Positions 28,030 to 37,197 of a stretch of DNA of 64,000 nt are shown piece after piece (the first letter of the stretch is position 1; each line of letters begins with the position of its first letter). A program made the translations under genes and the position numbers. The DNA is from Nitrospira_E sp052156535 (GTDB taxonomy: Bacteria; Nitrospirota; Nitrospiria; Nitrospirales; UBA8639). The notes under the pieces were generated by a model. It was not told the DNA's origin. It saw nothing but the letters and a program-made list of their open reading frames with translations, and did no database searches. The stretch spans positions 186,001-250,000 of the forward strand of contig NZ_JBQKUP010000034.1 in NCBI RefSeq assembly GCF_052156535.1, read 5' to 3'.

Positions 28030-28925
28030 AGACGTCTGCCCCTATATTTTCGATCGTGATTCCGACTTACAATAGACCGAAACAACTTGCTGCCTGCTTG
28101 CAGGCCTGCACCCGGCTCGACTATCCGCACGACCGGTTCGAGATCATCATCGTGGATGATGGAAGCCCGGTGCCCGTTGAAGTGCTAAGGGATGGCGGGT
28201 CCAATCTGCCGAGTATTATCTGTCTGCGTCAAATCAATACCGGTCCGGCTTCAGCTCGCAATATGGGGGCGCAGCATGCACGGGGAGACATTCTGGCTTT
28301 TACGGACGATGACTGTGTACCAAACCAACAGTGGTTAAGGGAACTTGCTCAATCATTCAACGATGTTCCAACAGGGCTTGTCGGCGGGCGGACCGTTAAT
28401 GGGCTGTTCGATAATATTTATTCGACCGTGAGCCAAATGATCGTCGATGAGGCCTATGCATTTTTTCTCAGCTGTGATAGTGATCTCCGGTTTTTCGCGT
28501 CGAACAATATGGCGGTTGCTACAAGACATTTTCACAAAATCGGAGGGTTTGATTCATCCTTCCGTACTTCTGAAGATCGGGAATTTTGTGACCGGTGGAT
28601 ACGGCAAGGACACACCCTTGTGTATACTACCAAGGCCATTGTCCATCATTATCACCAACTCACCTTGACGGCATTCTGTCGGCAACACTTTTCCTATGGG
28701 CGTGGTGCCTATCAGTTTCATCGCACGCGAGCACGATGTGCTCTTAGTCTTTTGAAGCCTGATCCACGGTTCTATGCTTCGGTATTCCGCCGCGCGCTTT
28801 CAGGAAAGAAGCCACTCCGCATGACCGGCTTGGTGATCCTGTGGCAGATGGCGAATCTTGCAGGATTTTTATGGCAAGCCGCTCATCACGCACCGGTATC
28901 TACCAAAAGTGCCTCTAGGGAGTAA
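28026..28925 (+). CDS. GT2 family glycosyltransferase
   Basis: 299 residues. The GT-A opening FSIVIPTYNRPKQLAACL, IIVDDGSPV, ARGDILAFTDDD (DDD at about residue 97), FFASNNMAVATRHF and SEDREFCDRW (ED pair) are all close to the gene at 10682-11575, of which it is a paralogue. A C-terminal hydrophobic patch (LVILWQMANLAGFLW) is shared too. It starts four bases inside the end of the previous gene. It probably transfers one sugar in the same glycan, or replaces its paralogue for a variant linkage. Confidence 0.85.
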   Translation: MKTSAPIFSIVIPTYNRPKQLAACLQACTRLDYPHDRFEIIIVDDGSPVPVEVLRDGGSNLPSIICLRQINTGPASARNMGAQHARGDILAFTDDDCVPNQQWLRELAQSFNDVPTGLVGGRTVNGLFDNIYSTVSQMIVDEAYAFFLSCDSDLRFFASNNMAVATRHFHKIGGFDSSFRTSEDREFCDRWIRQGHTLVYTTKAIVHHYHQLTLTAFCRQHFSYGRGAYQFHRTRARCALSLLKPDPRFYASVFRRALSGKKPLRMTGLVILWQMANLAGFLWQAAHHAPVSTKSASRE

Positions 28926-29106
28926 GACCAGGCCATTGAAAACCAATCACGTGGCGGCGATCCGTCGTCATAATCCAGGAACGACAAGCAGCAGATGTTA
29001 AAAAGCTACCCTATTGGCCAACTATGCATTGCGGGGAATTCATAGGCTACATGATCGAGCCAGGCAAAAATCCGCACCCGTTGAACAGGTTAAGAAGGAA
29101 GCATCG

Positions 29107-30102
29107 ATGCGAAAAGGATTGAAAAGGGCTCTGTTGTACGCTGGTTACCTGCTCATTGTGACCGTATCCCTCCTGGAAATCGGGGTCAGGGTCTGGGGTT
29201 ATTCGGAGCATCATATTCATGATCCGATCTATATCTCATTTGAACCGAGCCAAGACATTCCCTATATACATAAACCTAACCTTATGCAGGCCAGAGCCCG
29301 GGGTCTTGTTTTCATTAACACGGATAGCCTGGGATTACGTTCGAAAGTATCCGGAATGATCTATGCTACCAAGCAACCACAGGAATATCGTATTGCAATC
29401 GTGGGTGATTCCGTCACGTTTGGGGAGGGTGTTCCCACTGAGGAAACGTTCACCGAAGTTCTGGAACATGCGCTGAATCAACACCAGGATCTCTTGACCG
29501 TGAAGGTGTTTAATTTTGGTGTATCGGCGTATAGCGTCAAAGAGATGGCCGCCATGCTACAACATCGTATGGTAGATATTCGGCCGGATCTGGTTGTGAT
29601 GGCTATTATTCCGCCTGATCTGAATCTCGACCGGACCCCCACCATTGACTCAACTGGTTATCTGGTTGGTCAAAAAATTGCCAGTCTTCTTGATTCTCCG
29701 GTTGGAGAGGCTTTAAGAGGCATCCGCCTTCTGTATGTGCTCCGGGATGTAGGGTCACGGTGGGTTTCTCCACCTCAATACCCTCACCCACTGCTTTCAC
29801 GCGGCGAGATTCCCGATTCCTACCGTTACATTCAACAATTCAATGAGACAGCAAATCAATATGGATTTTCCCCTTTGATTGCGCTCCTTCCACGAATGGA
29901 GGAAAATGCCTGGGGTCTTCTTCCTGACAGACTGAGACAAGACGGTATCAGGCATCTTGATTTGTCGTACCTGGGTAAAGAATTTACTACGGAAGAGTAT
30001 ATGGCAAGTCGGTTTGACCGGCATCCCTCCCCTGCGGTTCATCGTCGAATCGGGGAAGAATTAGCCCTATATGTGGAACATCAACCAGAGTTTCCCCAGT
30101 GA
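29107..30102 (+). CDS. membrane-anchored SGNH/GDSL hydrolase
   Basis: 331 residues. An N-terminal helix (LLYAGYLLIVTVSLLEIGV) anchors the protein. The catalytic block I is IAIVGDSVTFGEGV (about residue 96), with NFGVSAYS (block II-like), and DRHPSPAVH near the C-terminus gives the Asp-x2-His pair. Such enzymes remove or move acetyl groups on exopolysaccharides (AlgX/AlgJ/PatB-like). The start is ATG 29107 with GAAGGA upstream; an open start at 29014 is without support. Its stop overlaps the flippase start (GTGA), so they are coupled. It probably edits the exported glycan in the periplasm. Confidence 0.8.
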   Translation: MRKGLKRALLYAGYLLIVTVSLLEIGVRVWGYSEHHIHDPIYISFEPSQDIPYIHKPNLMQARARGLVFINTDSLGLRSKVSGMIYATKQPQEYRIAIVGDSVTFGEGVPTEETFTEVLEHALNQHQDLLTVKVFNFGVSAYSVKEMAAMLQHRMVDIRPDLVVMAIIPPDLNLDRTPTIDSTGYLVGQKIASLLDSPVGEALRGIRLLYVLRDVGSRWVSPPQYPHPLLSRGEIPDSYRYIQQFNETANQYGFSPLIALLPRMEENAWGLLPDRLRQDGIRHLDLSYLGKEFTTEEYMASRFDRHPSPAVHRRIGEELALYVEHQPEFPQ

Positions 30103-31574
30103 GTCCCTTGTCGTCCCAACCTGGCCGTCATCTTGTTGATGGGACCGTCCGAGTCTTTCTCGCCGGGCTCCTGTTTCCCATTACGGGCCTCATTACCGCA
30201 GGGTTTCTTACTCGACGCCTTGGAACGGATGGCTATGGCTTATTGGTCCTCTCTGCAACGTTGTTTGGATGGGTGGAGCTCGGGATCAACTCATTTTTTG
30301 CTCGTCCGGCGATTAAGTTTATTGGGGAAGCGAAAAACTGGCTGCCAGTTGGTAGCACCCTCATACGGTTACAATTTGTAGCAGGGGTTGGTGGAGGGGT
30401 GTTACTAGGACTGCTCTCATTTCCTCTTGCCTGGCTCCTCGACGAACCGTTGCTTGCGCCCTATCTCGCCCTTTATTCCCTCCACATCCCAATCAGTAGC
30501 CTGACTCAAGCCCACCAGAGCATCCTCGTGGGAATTGGTAGTTTCCGGCAGAAAGCCGTGACTAATGCCTACCGTTGGATTGCCAGGCTGCTGTTGATTC
30601 TGTTCCTGGTTGAAATGGGCCTGTCTGTTTCTGGCGCTATACTGGGAAGTCTTGGGGCAGCCCTGGTCGAACTCGCTATCACCCGTCGATATGTCAGGCC
30701 TCCCTTCTTTGGCAAAATTGTCATTCCCATACGCCCATTTTATGACTTCGGTATCCTCCTGTGTGTCTCATCCATATTGTTCCTTATTTTTTCCAGCATG
30801 GGCTTGGTTATGCTGAAAATCCTTGGCGGAACCCTGGAGCAGGCAGGAGTCTATGGTGCGGCCCAGAATTTGTCGATCATTCCCGGTCTGTTTGGGGCAT
30901 CTTTTTCCCCGCTGTTGCTCTCGACGGTGAGCCGTCTACTTTTTGAGGGAAAAACTGATCAGGCAAAAAGCATGGGATTTGGTGCAATGAGAATGGTTGT
31001 GGGGTTATTCCCGTTTGGAGCTCTCGTTGCGGGCGCTGCTCCTGAGATTGTTACATTAGTATTTGGCCAGTCTTTCGAGCTTGCTGGTCCAATACTGGGG
31101 GTGTTGATTATGGGAGCCATCGCATTTGTGATGGTCTCAGTAGCCGTGGTCATTGCGACGGCTTCAGGTGCTCCACTATTCACCTTGTATTTAAGTATCC
31201 CGCTGGTCCTGCTGGTGGTGATCGGGAACTTGGTGATGATCCCAAGATTCGATGCCCTGGGCGCTGCCATGGTGACAGCACTGTGTCAGGGAATTGGTGC
31301 CTTGGCTTCCGTGTTTGCGATCTACCGGCTTTGGGCAATTTTCCCGCCAATTGGTACGTTGTGGCGTAGCGCCGTCATCAGCGTACTAGCCTATACCCTG
31401 GCAGTGATGTGGCCAACCGCGGGACTTTTGCTCGTGATAAAGATTGGGGTAATCGGAGTGGTGATTATTCTGGCTTATCTGATCTTGCGGGAATTCAGTT
31501 ACGACGAAATTGCACTCACCCGTTCATTTTTAAGACGAAGAACCGTACCTATCGAACAACAGAAGGAAACGTGA
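30099..31574 (+). CDS. polysaccharide flippase (Wzx/MOP superfamily)
   Basis: 491 residues, highly hydrophobic, with about 12-14 membrane helices. FPITGLITAGFLTRRLGTDGYGLLVL at the N-terminus is the MOP/Wzx entrance motif, and ARPAIKFIGEAKNW is a conserved loop. It would flip an undecaprenyl-linked repeat unit across the inner membrane. It overlaps the preceding hydrolase by four bases. No Wzy polymerase or Wza/Wzc export gene is visible in the window, so those are elsewhere or the product is not a Wzy-type polymer. Confidence 0.8.
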   Translation: MSPLSSQPGRHLVDGTVRVFLAGLLFPITGLITAGFLTRRLGTDGYGLLVLSATLFGWVELGINSFFARPAIKFIGEAKNWLPVGSTLIRLQFVAGVGGGVLLGLLSFPLAWLLDEPLLAPYLALYSLHIPISSLTQAHQSILVGIGSFRQKAVTNAYRWIARLLLILFLVEMGLSVSGAILGSLGAALVELAITRRYVRPPFFGKIVIPIRPFYDFGILLCVSSILFLIFSSMGLVMLKILGGTLEQAGVYGAAQNLSIIPGLFGASFSPLLLSTVSRLLFEGKTDQAKSMGFGAMRMVVGLFPFGALVAGAAPEIVTLVFGQSFELAGPILGVLIMGAIAFVMVSVAVVIATASGAPLFTLYLSIPLVLLVVIGNLVMIPRFDALGAAMVTALCQGIGALASVFAIYRLWAIFPPIGTLWRSAVISVLAYTLAVMWPTAGLLLVIKIGVIGVVIILAYLILREFSYDEIALTRSFLRRRTVPIEQQKET

Positions 31575-31856
31575 GTTCAGTTCAAAGGGTAATCGAGGTA
31601 GGGTGAATCACGTCTCTTCTAGGGAAACATTAAATGGGTTCAGTGGCAGAGGATGCCACTTTTCTGCTCTTCAAGCTTTTAGCTGTCTTGTTGGTTCCAG
31701 CTGCATGGGCTAAGCAGGGGAAGGAGGTCTGCAATAATCTTACAAGGGTTTGATTGTAATCTTAAGTGAAAAGATCGGTCAGGGTGTCTTGGTTGCTTTG
31801 AGGTTCTCCCCTGTGTGTGCGGGTACCTTCGAAAAGGTTCCAATTTTAAAGGTTCT
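31575..31856. other. convergent intergenic region
   Basis: About 280 bp between two convergent genes. I see no strong hairpin with a T run and no coding relic. Confidence 0.4.
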
Positions 31857-32969
31857 TCACCTCGGGTTGCCTCGGATTACCTCCGTGAGGAAATTTTCCA
31901 GCTTTTCCCTATGGCGGTCGGGAGAAAATTGTCGGCTTAATTCCTCAGATGGGACTTCGGCGGCGAGCAGATCAGCCTGGGACGAACTTAAGAAGGCAAC
32001 CCATTCATCAGCACTATCCATGATCGTCAGGCCAGGTCCGGATGGGCATTCGAGGCCGCGTACCGCCAGGGTGGTCGCGAGAACTGGCATTCGATTGTAC
32101 AGACTCTCCGCAAGTTTGATGTTCACACCGGCACCTTCGTGAATGGGACAAATCATGATATCAACCTGTTCCCATACCTCCCTTAAATTTTGGACAAAGC
32201 CATGGGAAATAATTCTGCCATGAGTGGGTATCTGGTCACTCTGTCGCCCAAAAACGTGAACCGTGATTGGGCGGCACACCTTGGGAAGTATCTTATCCAT
32301 GAGCCACTTCCAACTTTGGCGATTGGGCCACCATGCGAAATCGGCAAGAAATCCAAGCCGTAGATGGCCGTTGGGCTTCGGCTGGCGGACTATAGGAGGA
32401 TCGGTAAACATCGGCGGAACATGAAGAGCGCGCAGTCCTGGGACCTGGTTACAACCCCAAGCCATTTCAGCTGCCGAAAGAAATATAACCCCTCGGGAGC
32501 GACGAAACCCCTCGATCTCATAACGACGTTGCTTGATAATTTCTCGTTTGAGGACATGTGAAAGGAATGGGTAGTTGGCCAGTTTTTGAGTCAGCACCTG
32601 GTGCTCGAGATTATGCGCGATGAGCACTGTGGGGATTTCCGGCGGTAATTCCTTGACGGCCCATAACATGTCACCGCCGTTGATCAATGCCGCATCGAAA
32701 TGCTGGGATCGCGCGATTTTGCGAATTCTCAGCTTAAACTCGGGTTGACGTGTAAATAATGTCAATGCTGGAAGCTCAGAAATGTAGGACCGGGCCAACG
32801 ACATTATTTGGCGGGACCGATACCATGGGCCTGGGGGCGGGTGAAGAGGAGCTGCCAAATTGACCACGTGGCTACTCCCCAGGGCGGCAAGGAGTCCGCG
32901 AGTGTAGGTTCCTGCACCACCCGGGTGCGAAGCCGGATCAACCAGCGAGGCAATGAAAAGCTTGGCCAT
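31857..32969 (-). CDS. GT4 family glycosyltransferase
   Basis: 370 residues. The GGAGTYTRGLLAAL motif opens the N-terminal half, and RLGFLADFAWWPNRQSWKWL with FGRQSDQIP leads to the donor part. IHEGAGVNIKLAESLYNRMPVLAT (about residue 295) carries the E-x7-E motif. The chosen start is the ATG at 32969, five bases past the preceding gene; an upstream open start at 33122 would overlap that gene heavily. It forms a short minus-strand unit with the GT2 gene at 32975. Confidence 0.75.
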   Translation of the reverse strand: MAKLFIASLVDPASHPGGAGTYTRGLLAALGSSHVVNLAAPLHPPPGPWYRSRQIMSLARSYISELPALTLFTRQPEFKLRIRKIARSQHFDAALINGGDMLWAVKELPPEIPTVLIAHNLEHQVLTQKLANYPFLSHVLKREIIKQRRYEIEGFRRSRGVIFLSAAEMAWGCNQVPGLRALHVPPMFTDPPIVRQPKPNGHLRLGFLADFAWWPNRQSWKWLMDKILPKVCRPITVHVFGRQSDQIPTHGRIISHGFVQNLREVWEQVDIMICPIHEGAGVNIKLAESLYNRMPVLATTLAVRGLECPSGPGLTIMDSADEWVAFLSSSQADLLAAEVPSEELSRQFSPDRHREKLENFLTEVIRGNPR

Positions 32970-32974
32970 AATGG

Positions 32975-33943
32975 TCAGCGATATTTCGTTTTGTCTACTC
33001 GCTGGTGCCTGAATGCTAACAGCATGCCATTGATTTCGAGGAAATGTATCCAAAGCGTGAGTGCCACTGCGACTGGATAGTCGGTCAGCCGCAGACCATA
33101 TTGTTGGCCGACTCGAAAACACGTCCCCAAGCTCTCAAGAACTCTACCTATGTAAAATAAAGGAATGGAAGCCTGTCCGAGCCGTAGGAGCCAGCTGAAT
33201 CGTAATCCAGGATCAAGCTGACGGATTCGGATAGTGGCCCAGCCGATATGGCACCGAATATCGCGTTCCATGGACCAGCCCTCGAAGTCGTGTATCACAG
33301 TCATAGCTGGCTGAAAGAGAAAACGGCCTCCGTCCCGCATGATGGCAGCAGATTGTAGTTGCGCTGCATAAGGGCCTTCATTTTCCGGGAGCGGGAACCG
33401 TTCGTAAACCTTTCTGAGAAAACCGGAGTTGTTATTGGAAATGAACCGGGTTGGGCCTTCTTTTCCCGGGTCGAGAAAGCCGCGGGATAGGACAGAGAGG
33501 CATCGTTCGGTGGCGGTTTTGCCTTCATACATGGTGCGTCCGCTCACTGCAACATATTGAGGGTGGGACCGAAATGTGGTGATCAGTGACTTGAGCCAGC
33601 CAGGAACCGGAATGCAGTCTGCATCCAAGAGAGCGATAATTTTACCCTGAGCAGCATGAGCGCCAGCGTTCTTCTGCTCGTAGGTAGCATCTTTGGGCAC
33701 TCCGATCACCTTTAAGCCAGGTAACTCGGCCAGCAAGTCGGCTGGAAGCTTTCGTGCACGCTCTTCCGTTTCGACGAGGAGAAACTCGACGGGTTCGTCC
33801 ACTTCCTGTGCGGCGAGTGCTTGAAGACAACTGCGGAGATCCGCAAGTTCTGCATGTCGATCTGTATCATGGTCGGCCACAATCAGCACACTCACCACAG
33901 GCTCGGAATTGTGGCCAGTTCCAGAGCGTTCATTATCAAGCAT
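32975..33943 (-). CDS. GT2 family glycosyltransferase
   Basis: 322 residues. VVSVLIVADHDTD opens the GT-A domain, LLVETEERARKLP and KNAGAHAAQGKIIALLDADC give the metal motif DAD (about residue 110), and FISNNNSGFLRK with a later DFEGWSME is the acceptor region. The start is ATG 33943, behind GGAGG on the minus strand; a TAT-encoded upstream extension starting at 33973 has none. It is adjacent to and co-directional with the GT4 gene. The C-terminal third has a hydrophobic segment. Confidence 0.75.
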   Translation of the reverse strand: MLDNERSGTGHNSEPVVSVLIVADHDTDRHAELADLRSCLQALAAQEVDEPVEFLLVETEERARKLPADLLAELPGLKVIGVPKDATYEQKNAGAHAAQGKIIALLDADCIPVPGWLKSLITTFRSHPQYVAVSGRTMYEGKTATERCLSVLSRGFLDPGKEGPTRFISNNNSGFLRKVYERFPLPENEGPYAAQLQSAAIMRDGGRFLFQPAMTVIHDFEGWSMERDIRCHIGWATIRIRQLDPGLRFSWLLRLGQASIPLFYIGRVLESLGTCFRVGQQYGLRLTDYPVAVALTLWIHFLEINGMLLAFRHQRVDKTKYR

Positions 33944-34055
33944 GGGTATACCTCCAGTTGCTTTGTTATACATAAGATCGATTTGAATGCTTTACCTCCC
34001 TAAATCCTACCCCACGACCAGACAATTATTACTTAATGGAATTTTTTTCGCAATT

Positions 34056-35201
34056 TTACCTAAGAGTTTCGGTTAAACGCATATAAAGACGAGCGTGTCG
34101 GCGGGCGCTTTCCTCTTGGGTATATCGCTTGAGCACTGTAGCTCTAGCCTCCTTCACCTTGACCAATGTTGGGGCCGGATTACCGATCATATCGATGGCA
34201 GCTTCTGCCAAGGCGTCAGGATCGGATGGGTCGACCAATGTACCGTATTTTCCGTTGTCGAGAATTTTTGGGAGTGCACCGCTGCGACTTCCCAATAAGG
34301 GTACCCCGGCCGCAATCGACTCTAACACCACTAAACCAAACGCCTCATTGTAAGAAGGGATCACCAACAGGTCCATATGGGACATGATCTCGCAAATCTG
34401 AGTCTGGTGACCAGAGAATTCGACGTGGTCGGAGAGCCCCAGTGCCACGACTTGATTTCTGATTTCCTTTTCCAAGCTGCCGGCACCGACGATCTGAAGG
34501 CGAGCGCCGGGTATCACATCGACGATACTCCGCATGGCAGCGATTGCCACCTTATGCCCTTTTTCGTATTCGAGCCGTCCGACAATGCCTAGTAATGGAT
34601 GGGCGGGATCGGTTAGGGCTCGGATTTCCGGCAAACTGGTGCGGCCCGCCAGGAAGCGGTTTAGATCGAAAAATTGGTCAATGATTTCGGCACGACCCCA
34701 TTCGTAGGGCCGCAGCTGCTCCTTCATCAAATGTTCAGCAATACAGACGTAGGCTTTGGTGCTCGTTGCCAACCAGTAGTGCACAGCACCCATAAGCGGC
34801 CGCAGAAACCATCGGGGTTTTGGTTCATCAAAATTAACCGTCATGATAATGACGGGCACGCCCGCCAATTTGGCTGCCATGCGAGCCCAGACGTTGCAAA
34901 AACCTGATTGTGTTTGAATAACGTCCGGTTGAATTCTGCGGAAGGTCTGATAGAAAGCTTTGATAACCTTGAGAATGCCGATTGGTTCCGTGAGGCGGGG
35001 AATGCCAAGTCCGAGCTCATGGATGGTGCAACCGGTTGCTTGTACCGCAACGCCGATTGTGGAGGTGGTAGGCATCAAAGTCACCATCTCGAAACTGAAG
35101 CGTTCGGGATCAAGTTCCTCGGCAAGGCCCAACGGAGAGTGTTCCCCACCGGCATCGCGGTAAAAACCAAGATAGGCATATAATACTTTAATTTTTTTCA
35201 T
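34056..35201 (-). CDS. GT4 family glycosyltransferase (tandem copy A)
   Basis: 381 residues. The donor domain reads LGIVGRLEYEKGHKVAIAAM (about residue 210), LQIVGAGSLEKEI, and PSYNEAFGLVVLESIAAGVPLLGSRSGALPKIL with the E-x7-E pair (about residue 300). The N-terminal half begins with an AYLGFYRDAGGEHSPLG loop. It is a tandem duplicate of the gene at 35834-37024, sharing nearly every motif. The ATG lacks a strong ribosome site. Orientation is opposite to the main locus. Confidence 0.85.
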   Translation of the reverse strand: MKKIKVLYAYLGFYRDAGGEHSPLGLAEELDPERFSFEMVTLMPTTSTIGVAVQATGCTIHELGLGIPRLTEPIGILKVIKAFYQTFRRIQPDVIQTQSGFCNVWARMAAKLAGVPVIIMTVNFDEPKPRWFLRPLMGAVHYWLATSTKAYVCIAEHLMKEQLRPYEWGRAEIIDQFFDLNRFLAGRTSLPEIRALTDPAHPLLGIVGRLEYEKGHKVAIAAMRSIVDVIPGARLQIVGAGSLEKEIRNQVVALGLSDHVEFSGHQTQICEIMSHMDLLVIPSYNEAFGLVVLESIAAGVPLLGSRSGALPKILDNGKYGTLVDPSDPDALAEAAIDMIGNPAPTLVKVKEARATVLKRYTQEESARRHARLYMRLTETLR

Positions 35202-35833
35202 TCAAGCCGAAACTACCGGGATGTTTTGGTCTCAATTCCTAAAATATAAGAGCATCATAAGGGTAAAAATCCAGGTGAATAAATAAGATATAGTTTTTTA
35301 TCGAAAAAGGGAAAGGAAGATCAATGAGGGAAGTGGGAGGGACTAATCTCTGAGCCGATAGATCAGAATCACCTATGAGTATGGATCTGTATCAAAAGGT
35401 AGCGTGATCATTTAGAAATCAACTCATGCTCCATATTTTTAAAAGAACTCTTCAAAAGAAACCAGGATTGGGGTCGATCTCGTTCCATAAGCATTTCCCA
35501 GACCTTCCTCCCTGAGGAGTGTGTTGTGCACCTCCGGCATGAGCCTCTTTACGCCCAGGGCTGAGTTGCGGGTCTCGTCCATTACTCTCTTTCCCCCAGC
35601 AATAGAGATGACATACGTAAACATAGAACTTTCGTGAAACCCTGGTTGGTCTGATTCCAGTAGTTCTCCATCCCACTCAGGTCCGTGTGCCCCGCTAAAT
35701 AACTCTTCGAATAACTGACTTGAAAAGGCAAGAGGCCAGCACGTCCAATGCCTTGTATCTGGATAATGGATTACTGCAGAAAATGGTGACAGGTGCCATC
35801 ATTTCCCTTGGTAGGTAAAAATGGCCTAACACT
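35202..35833. other. spacer between tandem GT4 copies
   Basis: About 630 bp. On the minus strand two overlapping frames (35439-35624 and 35452-35676) show a mildly coding-like but unrecognised text; the same DNA read in a second frame is Gly/Arg/Gln-rich. I cannot assign it. It is either a gene relic left by the duplication or a structured RNA. Confidence 0.3.
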
Positions 35834-37024
35834 TTAGCCAGAAAATGAATAATTACTAGAGTTTTCTTTAATTTTCCCCTCAAAATTTTCAGCTAAACGC
35901 AGATACAGCCGAGCGTAGCGCCTGGCGCTTTCCTCTTTGGTAAATCGCTTGAGCACAGTCGCTCGAGCTTCCTTCAACCTACCCAATGCTGGGGCCGGGT
36001 TAGCGATAATCTTGAGGGCCGCTTCTGATAATGCGTCAGGATCGGCGGGGGTCACCAACTCACCGTATTTCCCGTTGTCAAGAATTCGGGGGAATGCCCC
36101 GCTGCGGCTCCCCAATAACGGTACCCCGGCGGCAATCGACTCTAACACCACTTTACCGAATGCTTCGTTGTATGAAGGGATCAATAACAGGTCCAAAGTG
36201 GACATGATCTCACAAATCTGAGTCTGGTGACCGGTAAACTCGACGTGTTCCGAGAGCCGCAGTGCCACAACTTGATCCCTGAGTTCTTGTTCCAAGCTGC
36301 CCACACCGATGATCTTGAGTTGAGCGCCGGGTATCGCATCGACGATTTTCCGCATGGCCGTGATCGCCACCCTATGCCCCTTATCGTATTCGAGCCTTGC
36401 GACAATGCCGAGAACTGGATGCGCGGGATCGGTTAGCGCCCGGATTTCCGGCAAATCGGTGCGGCCCGCAAGAAAACGATGCAGGTCGAAAAAGCCATCA
36501 ATGACTTCAGCACGATCCCATTCGTAGGGCTGTAACTGTTCCTTCACCAAATGCTCAGCGACACAGACGTAGGCGGTGGTGCTCCTCGACAACCAGTGAT
36601 GCATGGCCCGCATAACCGGCCGAAGAAACCATCGTGGTTTTGGCTCCCCACCAAAATTCAAAGTCGCGATGATGACGGGAACATGCGCCAATTTGGCCGC
36701 CAAACGGGCCCACACGTTGCAAAACCCTGATTGTGTCTGAACAATGTCGGGTCTGATTCGGCGAAAGGTCTGATAAAGGGCTTTGATAACCTTGATGATG
36801 CCGACCGGTTCTGTGAGGCGAGGAATCCCCAGCCCGAGCTCGTGGATGGTGCAACCGGTGGCCTGCACCGCAGCGCCGATTGTGGAGGTGGTCGGCATCA
36901 GGGTCACCATCTCGAAACTGAAGCGCTTCCGATCAAGGCCCTCAGCAAGGCCCAGAGGAGTATGTTCCGCTCCGGCATCCCGGTAAAATCCAAGATAGAC
37001 AAACAATATTTTTATTTTTTTCAT
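35834..37024 (-). CDS. GT4 family glycosyltransferase (tandem copy B)
   Basis: 396 residues, a tandem duplicate of copy A. It has LGIVARLEYDKGHRVAITAM, LKIIGVGSLEQEL, and PSYNEAFGKVVLESIAAGVPLLGSRSGAFPRIL with E-x7-E (about residue 302). The main differences are in the middle (GGEPKPRW insertion of one residue) and in a 15-residue Ser/Asn-rich C-terminal extension. Two near-identical enzymes in tandem suggest recent duplication, possibly with a changed acceptor. Substrate unknown. Confidence 0.85.
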   Translation of the reverse strand: MKKIKILFVYLGFYRDAGAEHTPLGLAEGLDRKRFSFEMVTLMPTTSTIGAAVQATGCTIHELGLGIPRLTEPVGIIKVIKALYQTFRRIRPDIVQTQSGFCNVWARLAAKLAHVPVIIATLNFGGEPKPRWFLRPVMRAMHHWLSRSTTAYVCVAEHLVKEQLQPYEWDRAEVIDGFFDLHRFLAGRTDLPEIRALTDPAHPVLGIVARLEYDKGHRVAITAMRKIVDAIPGAQLKIIGVGSLEQELRDQVVALRLSEHVEFTGHQTQICEIMSTLDLLLIPSYNEAFGKVVLESIAAGVPLLGSRSGAFPRILDNGKYGELVTPADPDALSEAALKIIANPAPALGRLKEARATVLKRFTKEESARRYARLYLRLAENFEGKIKENSSNYSFSG

Positions 37025-37197
37025 AAAAACAGGACAGGATACCTCTCAGCTTCCTGAGGAAAGGAATGCGGAAATGTGAGGGGATAATACAAATGAAAGA
37101 TGCCCACTAGCTTACTGGGTGGAGATTCACTCTAGGAAACTGTTTTTACTTTGGGTTGAGCTGGTTGATTCGGTTGGATTTCCATCACTACGTGTTT

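Noticed and set aside
35439..35676. Group II intron or retroelement remnant
   Set aside because: The Gly/Arg/Gln-rich text recalls such elements, but no reverse-transcriptase or intron domain V sequence could be identified.
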